28,266 nt of DNA from NCBI GenBank assembly GCA_002437415.1, contig DJPL01000037.1:1-28266 (forward strand), written 5' to 3'. The notes beneath the pieces are model-generated. The model searched no databases. It saw nothing but the letters and a program-made list of their open reading frames with translations, and had not been told where the DNA came from. Source of the DNA: Ruminococcaceae bacterium UBA6413. Its GTDB lineage: Bacteria > Bacillota > Clostridia > Oscillospirales > Ruminococcaceae. This document shows positions 1-7,287 of this stretch, in pieces (the stretch's first letter is position 1; every line of letters starts with the position of its first letter). The position numbers and the translations under genes were made by a program.

Positions 1-165
1 TACACGTCCGCAGTTTTAGTACATATATCTCAGGTTAGTAGCGTTTTTTTGAAAGGTTAATGTTAGCGCAGTTGCACCGATATACTCACGAAATTATTAA
101 CACCTTATCGGCACGAAAGATGTTTTCAGCGTTGTTGACTGTATATTTATTGCTCTGACTTTTTA

Positions 166-243
166 CAATATGTTGCACTGCAATTTCAACGAAATTATGA
201 TAAACAGAAAAGCTGTGATGAAATTTTTGTATTTCATCACAGC
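166..243 (-). repeat. Dispersed two-hairpin repeat, copy A, acting as terminator
   Basis: Read on the minus strand this is a perfect 13-bp hairpin (arms 212-224 and 231-243, loop of 6), then a T-rich run (TTTTCTGTTT), and 15 nt further on a short palindrome AATTTCGTTGAAATT (182-196). The hairpin sits 18 nt past the stop of the NYN-like gene and should end the permease-ATPase-NYN transcript. A second copy with the same order and the same 15-nt spacing lies on the plus strand at 18817-18887, after an unrelated gene. The terminator role is inferred; the repeat is seen directly. The rest of 1-165 shows no convincing gene or signal. Confidence 0.7.
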
Positions 244-260
244 CCCTTTTAAATCCGTAA

Positions 261-839
261 TTAAACCTGCCTCATATCGCCCTTTTTATCGGACAGAAGC
301 GGCTTTATAAGCTTATATATTTCGCCTGCTCTTGTCGTTCCGTATTTCTTCACTATACGGTTGTTTATACCTGATTTTGTGGAAAGCTCATTTATGCACT
401 TTTCGACAAACTCACGCTCGCTCCTGTCAGAAAGCAGCTTTTCAAGCTCAACGCTTATTTTACTGTAGTGCGCCGTGTTTGCCGCCTTTTCAAGAGAAAC
501 CGCAGACGTAACATTCACGCCCTTCTCCTGCCAGAATTTCGATACAAGCTCAAAAGCCTTGTCGTTTGAAATAATGCAATACGTTTCCTCCGGCTTTTCT
601 CTCAGCATATATCCGAGATAGGAAACAAGCTGAAAATCAAGCGCATTCTTCATACCTACCTGTGCCTCGACATAATAGATCTTAGCACAGCTCTCGGTTA
701 TCTTCTTGTGCATATTGAAAGTCAGTACGCCTGCGTGCTCGCTGTAAAAGATATAGCACTCGTCCTTACGGTCAAGCTGTTCTATTCCCTTAAGTCCGTC
801 AGAGTGCACATTTTCGAAATCTATGAGATATATAGCCAT
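261..839 (-). CDS. NYN/PIN-like domain protein
   Basis: 192-residue soluble protein. The N-terminus has the NYN/PIN-like nuclease pattern: a hydrophobic strand then IDFENVH (Asp7, Asn10), a mid-domain ALDFQL acidic site, and IISNDKAFELV, which resembles the S-N-D strand end of PIN-like folds. Known members of this superfamily are Mg-dependent RNases or RNA-processing factors. The C-terminal third (from about residue 125) is helical and basic and is not recognised. Start ATG follows GGAG with a short spacer. It is the third gene of an operon with an ABC glycan exporter, 16 nt after the ATPase gene. That is an unusual partner, so a link to glycan export is only inference. No signal peptide or membrane segment. 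Confidence 0.75.
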   Translation of the reverse strand: MAIYLIDFENVHSDGLKGIEQLDRKDECYIFYSEHAGVLTFNMHKKITESCAKIYYVEAQVGMKNALDFQLVSYLGYMLREKPEETYCIISNDKAFELVSKFWQEKGVNVTSAVSLEKAANTAHYSKISVELEKLLSDRSEREFVEKCINELSTKSGINNRIVKKYGTTRAGEIYKLIKPLLSDKKGDMRQV

Positions 840-855
840 ATTACTCCGATATCCG

Positions 856-1611
856 TTACTTCAGCTTCTGCATATTGGTAACGGTCTGAATGTATCTGTC
901 ATACTTATCGCAGACCGTATTCACATCTCCGAACGCTATCTGCTTGCCCTTATCGAGCCACAGCACCTTGTTGCACAGTCTTCTTACCTGCGGAAGAGAG
1001 TGCGAAACGAAAAGCGTACAGCAGCCGTTCTTGATGATATTCATCATAGTGGCTTCACTCTTGGCTCTGAATGCCGCGTCACCGACCGACAGAACCTCAT
1101 CGAGTATCAGTATCTCAGGCTCCATAAGACAGGATATCGCAAACGCAAGTCTTGACTTCATACCTGAGGACAGCTGTTTGTATGCCCTGTTTTCAAACTC
1201 CGTAAGCTCGGCATATTCGAGTATGCTTCTGTATTTTTCGGTTACGAGCTCTTTTGTATAGCCGAGCATAGCGCCTCTGAGAAAAATATTTTCCTTAAGA
1301 GTAAGGTCAGGGTCAAAGCCCGAGCCAAGTTCAAGAAGTGCCGCTATTTTTCCGTTGACGGTAACACTGCCCTTTACAGGCTTGATAATGCCCGATATTA
1401 CCTTGAGAAGTGTTGACTTACCCGCACCGTTCGTGCCGATTATACCGAGAAAGTCGCCTTCCTCAAGACTGAAAGATACATCGTCAACTGCCGTAAAATG
1501 CTCTGTGTTGATATCCCTCTTGACCTTTTTGATCAGATATTCTTTCAGTCCGATCTCACGGAAATTGTTGACTGTATACTGAACCGTAATGTTCTTTACA
1601 TCAATAACCAT
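856..1611 (-). CDS. ABC transporter ATP-binding protein, polysaccharide/teichoic acid export type
   Basis: 251-residue ATPase that powers export of a lipid-linked surface glycan. Visible motifs: Walker A GTNGAGKST (about 59-67), a Q-loop-region ELGSGFDPDLT typical of the Wzt/TagH/RfbB subfamily, signature LSSGMKSRL (about 147-155), Walker B EILILDEVLSVGD, and the switch His in FVSHS. The N-terminal NNFREIGLKEYLIKK stretch is also typical of this subfamily. It lacks the C-terminal carbohydrate-binding domain found in some Wzt proteins, so substrate recognition probably rests on the permease or the lipid carrier. Two ATGs are possible; the one at 1611 is chosen because GAGGG lies 6 nt upstream, while the ATG at 1617 directly abuts it. 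The gene follows the permease stop by 14 nt. Confidence 0.93.
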   Translation of the reverse strand: MVIDVKNITVQYTVNNFREIGLKEYLIKKVKRDINTEHFTAVDDVSFSLEEGDFLGIIGTNGAGKSTLLKVISGIIKPVKGSVTVNGKIAALLELGSGFDPDLTLKENIFLRGAMLGYTKELVTEKYRSILEYAELTEFENRAYKQLSSGMKSRLAFAISCLMEPEILILDEVLSVGDAAFRAKSEATMMNIIKNGCCTLFVSHSLPQVRRLCNKVLWLDKGKQIAFGDVNTVCDKYDRYIQTVTNMQKLK

Positions 1612-1625
1612 TTGCATCCCTCATA

Positions 1626-2978
1626 TCAATAATAGTAAACGAACTTCTGTTCTGTTTTTTTATGAATAAACACGCCTATTCCCAACATTCCGAGCGAAAA
1701 TGAAAGGCATATAAGGTGATGCGTCAAGCTCGGAACGGTCGACTGCATAACAAGCTCTCTCATATAGGATATATACTGATATATCGGATTTATGCGGAAT
1801 ATGAATTGCATATTCTCAGGGAACGATCTGATATCATAGAAAAGCGCCGAGAGATAGGTAAGCAACATCGTAAATATCTGATAAAGATACTGGATATCCT
1901 TGAAAAATACGAAAAGAGTCGACAGAATATAGCTCATACCGATGTTGAATATAATAAGGCAGATTATCGGGTACAGCATCATAAAAAGATGCGGACCGAA
2001 GCTTATGCCGCAGGCTATCATAAATACGAAGTAAACTACCAGCGTGAGCAGGAAATTGAAGGTCGCGGCGGAGTTTGACGAAAGCACAAACAACGCCTTC
2101 GGCACTTTTACCTTTGAAAGTATAGCACCGTTTGAATACATTGAGAACATTCCCGCCGTGGTCGCATTGCTGAAGAATGTATACATAAGAGTACCTGTAA
2201 GCAGATACACAACAAATCCCGAATCAAGACGGTTGAAAATGTAACCGAATACAAAATACTGTATCGTAAATGTCAGAAACGGAGAAATTACGCTCCATAA
2301 TATACCAAGCACCGTGCGCTTGTACTTCTTCTTGAAATCTCTTTTGGTAAGCTCTTCAAAAAGAAATCTGTGCTGCTTTATCTTATCGGCAAAGCTCATA
2401 TTCGATGACGAATTTATAGACACCTTAGCGCCGTCTGCTTTATGCTTTGTCTTGCTTGCCGTATTTACGGCGGGTCTTGATTTGCCTGTCTTCTTCACAG
2501 GAGTATCGGAAACGGAGGTTCTTTTCTTTACATTTCCGCCCGCGTTCGCCGAAACGGAACTGTGCGGCTTGCCCTCGGCTTTCTTCGACGCCGTTGTCTG
2601 AGCAGGTCTGCTGTTTACAGGCGCTTTCTTTTCCTCAAACTCGCTAAGGCTCTTATAAGCGGCGGGCTTACGGACAGCAGGCGTATCGGAAACGCCCTTT
2701 TTTCCCGCTGAAGTACTTTTGACCGTATTATGTGAAACGGCAGATTTTGCCGCTGCTGCGCTTTGCTGCTTTATCTCCTTGGTATCGGACCTGCTCTTTT
2801 CCGAATTTTTCTTTTCGTCAATGGAACGAAGGATCATCGTAGCGCCCGATGGCTGCTTTGGAGTCTTTATATTGTCATTGCCGACCTGCGGCTTTTGTGT
2901 ATTTTTTTCGTTTTTATCTTCGCTGAATTCAGCCAATATATCATCAATACTGAATTTATCGCTCAATTGTATATTCAA
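1626..2978 (-). CDS. ABC-2 type polysaccharide export permease with long N-terminal disordered extension
   Basis: 450 residues. From about residue 194 it reads as a normal Wzm/TagG permease: an amphipathic start with FLFEELTKRDFKKKYKRTVLG followed by six hydrophobic segments and a short cytoplasmic tail. Residues 1-193 are an extra Lys/Ser/Ala/Thr/Pro-rich low-complexity region with two SVSDTP-like repeats (about 96-100 and 155-160) and a small hydrophobic motif IDDILAEF at 11-18. Family members are usually about 260 residues. The frame opens with TTG at 2978, next to a purine-rich AAAGAGAG, so the exact start is uncertain. The internal ATG at the domain boundary (2399) has no ribosome site, which supports a genuine fusion. 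It pairs with the ATPase downstream and exports an unidentified surface glycan. Confidence 0.9.
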   Translation of the reverse strand: MNIQLSDKFSIDDILAEFSEDKNEKNTQKPQVGNDNIKTPKQPSGATMILRSIDEKKNSEKSRSDTKEIKQQSAAAAKSAVSHNTVKSTSAGKKGVSDTPAVRKPAAYKSLSEFEEKKAPVNSRPAQTTASKKAEGKPHSSVSANAGGNVKKRTSVSDTPVKKTGKSRPAVNTASKTKHKADGAKVSINSSSNMSFADKIKQHRFLFEELTKRDFKKKYKRTVLGILWSVISPFLTFTIQYFVFGYIFNRLDSGFVVYLLTGTLMYTFFSNATTAGMFSMYSNGAILSKVKVPKALFVLSSNSAATFNFLLTLVVYFVFMIACGISFGPHLFMMLYPIICLIIFNIGMSYILSTLFVFFKDIQYLYQIFTMLLTYLSALFYDIRSFPENMQFIFRINPIYQYISYMRELVMQSTVPSLTHHLICLSFSLGMLGIGVFIHKKTEQKFVYYY

Positions 2979-3027
2979 CTCTCTTTCGCTGTTTTATAGC
3001 TTATTCTGTCAACCAAAATATCAACTT

Positions 3028-3056
3028 ATTTTAACACATTTCGACTGTCTTTACAA
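3028..3056 (-). promoter_or_regulatory. Sigma-A promoter of the permease-ATPase-NYN operon
   Basis: Minus strand TTGTAA, 17-nt spacer ending TGTGT, then TAAAAT. The -10 is preceded by the Firmicutes TGTG extension. It lies about 45 nt before the TTG start of the permease. Confidence 0.6.
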
Positions 3057-3133
3057 TATGCAAATATACCAAAGAACAAAAGGAACACAACAGCTAGTTA
3101 TGCAAAATGCGTCAGTATATTAACATAAAAAGG

Positions 3134-3925
3134 TTACACCCTGTTTGCTTTCTCTTTTATCTTCATAGCCGCTCCGCGGGGAATAATACCCAGAATTACG
3201 GGCTTGAGCGCATAAATAAATCCCTTCGGCATAAGTCCGAGCCTTTTAAAGCCGCTCATGCGGACTGCATATTCATCTCGCCGCATGGAAAACGAAACCG
3301 CTCTGGTCGACTTATCATAGTAAAAGCAATACAGCTTTTCTCTGAGATTTGCCGACTTATATCCGTCTGCGCAAAGCCTCATAAACAAGTCGTAATCCTC
3401 ATACTTACGGTTCTTACCGAGCGTTCTGTAGCGATAGCGGTCAAACACCTCGCGCCTGAACATCATACTTCCGTGTATAAATGGCGAATTGAACAGAAAG
3501 CTTTTCCTGTCGATGCTCTCAGGCATTATACGCTCTCCGTAAACGCCTTCACTGTCCGAATAAAGCTCACACGCCGTACCGATAAAGTCTGTATCCTTAT
3601 GCTCTTCAAGATATTTCACTTGCTTTTCAAACCTGCCGTCAAGGCTTATATCATCGTCATCCTGTCTTGCAATATATTTTCCCTTAGCCTTATCTATGCA
3701 GGCATTGAGCGCCGCCGCAAGCCCTTTGTTTTCGCCCGAGCCGATAAGCCTTATGCGGCTGTCGGTAAAGCTGCTTAGTATCCTGTCCGTTTCGTTATCC
3801 GAGCCGTCATTGTATATTATAAGCTCAATATCTCTCACCGATTGATTCAGCACCGAGCCTACAGCCGCCGTGAGCTTGGTCGGATCGCTGTTATATACAC
3901 CCATTATAACCGATATCAGCGGCAT
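3134..3925 (-). CDS. Glycosyltransferase family 2
   Basis: 263-residue GT-A glycosyltransferase that transfers a nucleotide-activated sugar onto a surface glycan intermediate on the inner face of the membrane. Motifs: PLISVIMGVYNSD at the N-terminus, SVLNQSVRDIELIIYNDGS (nucleotide site), and ARQDDDDIS, the metal-binding DXD region. A region around FIHGSMMFRREVF and KYEDYDLFMR matches the acceptor half of GT2 enzymes. The frame extends upstream to 3964, but the ATG at 3925 is preferred: GAGG stands 5 nt upstream and it overlaps the previous gene by only 10 nt. Last gene of the GT4 - COG5610-like - GT2 operon. Sugar specificity cannot be read from the sequence. Confidence 0.92.
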   Translation of the reverse strand: MPLISVIMGVYNSDPTKLTAAVGSVLNQSVRDIELIIYNDGSDNETDRILSSFTDSRIRLIGSGENKGLAAALNACIDKAKGKYIARQDDDDISLDGRFEKQVKYLEEHKDTDFIGTACELYSDSEGVYGERIMPESIDRKSFLFNSPFIHGSMMFRREVFDRYRYRTLGKNRKYEDYDLFMRLCADGYKSANLREKLYCFYYDKSTRAVSFSMRRDEYAVRMSGFKRLGLMPKGFIYALKPVILGIIPRGAAMKIKEKANRV

Positions 3926-5250
3926 TGCTTCCTCTTTTCCTTGATAAGTCTTAATTTTTCCCATATCCTGACGCTACTCCCGTAAACCCACATAGGTTTA
4001 CACCGTGTCAACCTTATACTTCCGTAGAGCCAGAACATACCACTATCCGGATATATGCTCTGTCCTTTTCTCTTCCGCAGTATTCTGTTCAAAAGCAGAA
4101 TATTGCTTATGCTTTTTCCACAGTCACATGCAAGCGGCTGTACAGATATTTCTGTAGCGTCATCGCAAAAAGGAAACGTGCCGTAAATTTCGGCTTCCTC
4201 TTTATCGGGCTTATACATCAGTGACTTTATAAGCCCCGCCGAAATCTTCTTGCGCTGTTCATCGGAAATTACGTAATCGCCCTCACAGGCATACGCGGTA
4301 AATCTCACGGCGAAATCTGTCTGCTTTGCGGCAACATCGGCTATATAGCCGTTTACCTCCGCCGTCACAGGTTGTATGCCGTTTTCGCTTCTTTCATAGC
4401 CGATCGTCATACCGTGAGGTGCAGAGCAGAAGCACTCAAACAGATTGTTGCAGAATGTCGGCACATACTTATAAGCGTCCGATATATCAAACAGAAAAGA
4501 CCTGTAGCTGTCGCTCTTTTTCCTGTAAAGCCCGAAATAGTACCCGGTTATCCTGTCGATATCCGTTTTATCCTTGATAAGCTCAGTAAGCGTTCTCTGC
4601 ACAGAGCCGAGCCACCCGCTGTCAACAAGCGCAATTCTTTTATTTTCAAGCAGACCGCTCTGCTCGAAATATCCGATAATATTTTCGTATTTCTCCCGCG
4701 AATTATTTTTGATATCCGAAAATAATTCTCCGCCCGCTTTTAACAGCTTGCAGAACTCATCATATTCCGCGTCGCCCATTATTCTTTTTTCGTCGCCGTC
4801 AAAGCCGATTTTACTGTAAACCTCCGCACGTTTACTATCCTCAATTCCTGCTCTTTTAAGCGTGTTTTCTGCGCTCTGCACCGCACAGTGACCGAAGAAG
4901 CCCGCATTTTCAAAGTCCTGCACCGTGTCACATTTGAAATACAACGCATTTCTCAGCGCATAACGCGAAACATAAAGATAGCACGTTTCTATTTTAAGCT
5001 TTCTGCTTTTAATTATCACATCGGCTATTGCCTTCATTATATATCCGTCACGCGCCAGAAAATAAATACGTTCCGTTTTCTGTCTGACAGCGCTTTCAAC
5101 TATATAGTCGACATAGCAAAACAGCACAGGTGCTGTGACGTACGCCGACCCCTGTGCTAATTTATCTTTACTGTCCGACGCGGTATTTTCTGCCGCCGAA
5201 AGCAGCTGAGGACAGCTGCCGAGTATCTTTTTATACTTGCTGATTTTCAC
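3916..5250 (-). CDS. COG5610-like (HAD-related) protein of surface-glycan clusters
   Basis: About 444 residues, no signal peptide. It resembles the large proteins annotated as 'predicted HAD hydrolase' (COG5610) that sit in capsule and O-antigen clusters. Typical stretches are GSAYVTAPVLFCYVDYIVE, IYFLARDGYIMKAIAD, YVSRYALRNA and ALVDSGWLGSVQRTL. Biochemical activity of this group is not known to me; a sugar-phosphate or glycan-linkage role is inferred from context. The open frame starts with a TTG at 5289 that lacks a ribosome site; the GTG at 5250 has GGAAG 9 nt upstream and reduces overlap with the GT4 gene to 20 nt, so it is chosen. Translationally coupled on both sides. It could instead be described as a hypothetical glycan-cluster protein. 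Confidence 0.75.
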   Translation of the reverse strand: MKISKYKKILGSCPQLLSAAENTASDSKDKLAQGSAYVTAPVLFCYVDYIVESAVRQKTERIYFLARDGYIMKAIADVIIKSRKLKIETCYLYVSRYALRNALYFKCDTVQDFENAGFFGHCAVQSAENTLKRAGIEDSKRAEVYSKIGFDGDEKRIMGDAEYDEFCKLLKAGGELFSDIKNNSREKYENIIGYFEQSGLLENKRIALVDSGWLGSVQRTLTELIKDKTDIDRITGYYFGLYRKKSDSYRSFLFDISDAYKYVPTFCNNLFECFCSAPHGMTIGYERSENGIQPVTAEVNGYIADVAAKQTDFAVRFTAYACEGDYVISDEQRKKISAGLIKSLMYKPDKEEAEIYGTFPFCDDATEISVQPLACDCGKSISNILLLNRILRKRKGQSIYPDSGMFWLYGSIRLTRCKPMWVYGSSVRIWEKLRLIKEKRKQCR

Positions 5251-6412
5251 CTGATAACACTTCCGTTTTGTTTTCTGAGGGAATTTCAAGGTAGTCGCGG
5301 TATATTGCCGCCATTTCGGCTATCGAATTATCAAGTCCGTACCTTTCGGCGGTATGATATCCGTTATGACCGAGCTTTTTACAAAGCTCCCTGTCAGAGC
5401 TTAAAAGCCGCACCGCGTCTATGAACTGCGATATATTGTCATACTCGCAGACTATCGCATTCTCGCCGTTTACAGCATACTCTCTCGTACCCCTGTTATC
5501 CGATACGATAAGCGGCAGAGCCGCAGCCATAGCCTCTATCGCCGCAAGTCCGAGCCCTTCGCGGCGGCTCGGAAATATGAAAGCGTCCGCGCCGTGGAGT
5601 AGCTCCTTAGCGTCATATCTGTACCCTGCGAAAATTATCCTGTCGCCGCAGCCCAGCTCCTTAACCAGAGCCTTGCACTTATCTGCACTCTTTCCCGTAC
5701 CGCATATCAGCATATACACGCCTTTATTTGCGGCTACAGCGGTAATCGAGCACTCGACATTCTTATTTTCGTTTATCTCCGAATTAGACATCACAAGAAA
5801 CGCATCACCCGGTATTCCGAACTCCTCACGGATATCCTCCCGCGTCCTTATGGAATTTCTGACGCGGTTTAGATCAATACCTATTCCGGGTATCTTGAAC
5901 GCTTTACATTTCTTGCCGCGGCACATTTTCTTTGCCGCTATATGATCTTCCTCGTTTATCGTGATAATTCCGTCCGTATACCTTATCAGTGCCTTTTCGG
6001 CAATATAGTACAACCTGCTTATTTTCGGCGCACCCTTATAGAAGTGAAATCCGTGTGCCGTATAGAGCACCTTCGTGCCGTGCTTTTTTCTTGCCGTCCT
6101 GAACGCATAGCGCGCTATCGCCGCCGCAACAGGAGTATGGCAGTGTACAAGCTCATACTCGTTTTCATCTATCAGCTTTCTCAGCTCCCTGTATGAGCGG
6201 AAATTCTGCGTTGCAAAAGGCGAACGGTAAAACGGGATTATATAGTATTTGTCACAATACGGTATATTCTTAGGCTCGTCGGGTTCAAAATCGTCACCCG
6301 CGCAAACGTGTACATTGTATCCGTGATCCTTGAGCCATTTCATATAAGGCAGATGGAACTGCAATATATGCTTTTTTGTTACCGATGCCACAAATAATAC
6401 GGTTTTACTCAT
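5231..6412 (-). CDS. Glycosyltransferase family 4 (GT-B fold)
   Basis: 393 residues. N-terminal acceptor domain with KTVLFVASVTKKHILQFHLPYMKWL and LVHCHTPVAAAIARYA, as in EpsD/CapM-like capsule enzymes. The C-terminal nucleotide-sugar domain carries the EX7E-type region: FIFPSRREGLGLAAIEAMA, then PLIVSDNRGTREYA. Such enzymes add a sugar to an undecaprenyl-linked intermediate at the cytoplasmic face of the membrane. The start ATG follows a long G-run ribosome site (AAGGGGGG) at a rather wide spacing. First gene of the operon, with a promoter about 60 nt upstream. The end overlaps the next gene, suggesting coupled translation. Donor and acceptor are not identifiable. Confidence 0.93.
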   Translation of the reverse strand: MSKTVLFVASVTKKHILQFHLPYMKWLKDHGYNVHVCAGDDFEPDEPKNIPYCDKYYIIPFYRSPFATQNFRSYRELRKLIDENEYELVHCHTPVAAAIARYAFRTARKKHGTKVLYTAHGFHFYKGAPKISRLYYIAEKALIRYTDGIITINEEDHIAAKKMCRGKKCKAFKIPGIGIDLNRVRNSIRTREDIREEFGIPGDAFLVMSNSEINENKNVECSITAVAANKGVYMLICGTGKSADKCKALVKELGCGDRIIFAGYRYDAKELLHGADAFIFPSRREGLGLAAIEAMAAALPLIVSDNRGTREYAVNGENAIVCEYDNISQFIDAVRLLSSDRELCKKLGHNGYHTAERYGLDNSIAEMAAIYRDYLEIPSENKTEVLSGENQQV

Positions 6413-6471
6413 ACACGCAGTCCCCCCTTGCTTGCTAAGATATATCGTAATTGACCATACAGGCTGTTTTA

Positions 6472-6500
6472 ATTTTACTATATTGTTGTGGAAAAGTCAA
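6472..6500 (-). promoter_or_regulatory. Sigma-A promoter of the glycosyltransferase operon
   Basis: Minus strand TTGACT, 17-nt spacer, TAAAAT. It lies about 60 nt upstream of the GT4 start and downstream of the pflA terminator, so the glycan operon is transcribed independently of pfl. Confidence 0.7.
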
Positions 6501-6532
6501 CATAAATCGTGTTTCTGCCAAAAAAATATTCA

Positions 6533-6571
6533 AAATACCCATCTTTCCTGTTTTGTGAAAGATGGGTATTT
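6533..6571 (-). terminator. Rho-independent terminator of pflB-pflA
   Basis: Perfect 15-bp stem (6533-6547 with 6557-6571), 9-nt loop, then on the minus strand TTTGAATATTTTTTT. The stem begins 2 nt past the pflA stop codon. Confidence 0.88.
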
Positions 6572-6572
6572 T

Positions 6573-7286
6573 TCAGAATTTAAACTTATCCACCGATGGC
6601 TTAAGCCGCTCTATAACCTCCTGCCCCGTTTCGGGATAGCGATCAAACGGAAACTCTATGCCCATATCATCATACTTTGTCTTACACAGCTTTCTGAACG
6701 GCAATAGCTCCGCAAGCGTGACATTAGAATGCTTATTTGCTATATCGTTCAGTCGTCCGATATTGACATTATCGTCATTGATACCGCAGACAGTCACCTG
6801 ACGTATCCACGTTGTGATATTCATTTCCGTAAGCTTATCAAGAAATTTCAACGGCGCATCAAAAGAACAGCCGATATACTTCCTGTAGTCCTCATCGTTT
6901 GTCATCTTGATATCAAGCATACACAGATCTGTGACCTTTAAAAGCTCTATAACATCATCGTTCATAATACAACCCGATGTGTCAAGGCAGGTATTTATCC
7001 CCTGTCTTTTGCACTGCGTGAAAAGCTCTGTAACAAATCTTGCCTGCATGAGCGGTTCTCCGCCCGATACCGTGATACCGCCGTCCTTTCCGTAATAACT
7101 GCGGCATCTCAGTAAGCGCCGCATGATATCACTGACGGTCGCCGTGCTTCCGCCGCTTACATCTCTTGTTTCGGGATTGTGACAATATCCGCAGTGAAGA
7201 GGACAGCCCTGTAAGAAAAGTACAAATCGCACTCCAGGACCGTCAAGCGTGCCGAGCGTCTGTATGGCGCTGTATCTGCACTCCAT
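6573..7286 (-). CDS. pflA: Pyruvate formate-lyase activating enzyme (radical SAM)
   Basis: 237 residues, the usual length. It uses a [4Fe-4S] cluster and S-adenosylmethionine to abstract a hydrogen from the active glycine of PflB. The cluster motif CPLHCGYC (Cys28, Cys32, Cys35) follows GPGVRFVLFLQG. TVSGGEPLMQ is the SAM-contacting GGE motif, and DLCMLDIKM and VTVCGINDDN fit the barrel strands of PflA. Its ATG follows the pflB stop after a single nucleotide and has only a weak ribosome site, so translation probably depends on ribosomes finishing pflB. The operon ends at the strong hairpin just past its stop. Confidence 0.97.
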   Translation of the reverse strand: MECRYSAIQTLGTLDGPGVRFVLFLQGCPLHCGYCHNPETRDVSGGSTATVSDIMRRLLRCRSYYGKDGGITVSGGEPLMQARFVTELFTQCKRQGINTCLDTSGCIMNDDVIELLKVTDLCMLDIKMTNDEDYRKYIGCSFDAPLKFLDKLTEMNITTWIRQVTVCGINDDNVNIGRLNDIANKHSNVTLAELLPFRKLCKTKYDDMGIEFPFDRYPETGQEVIERLKPSVDKFKF

Positions 7287-7287
7287 A

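Noticed and set aside
3107..3778. Plus-strand open frame of 223 codons opposite the GT2 gene
   Set aside because: Fully antisense to a gene with clear GT2 motifs, no ribosome site, and basic, low-information residues typical of a shadow frame.
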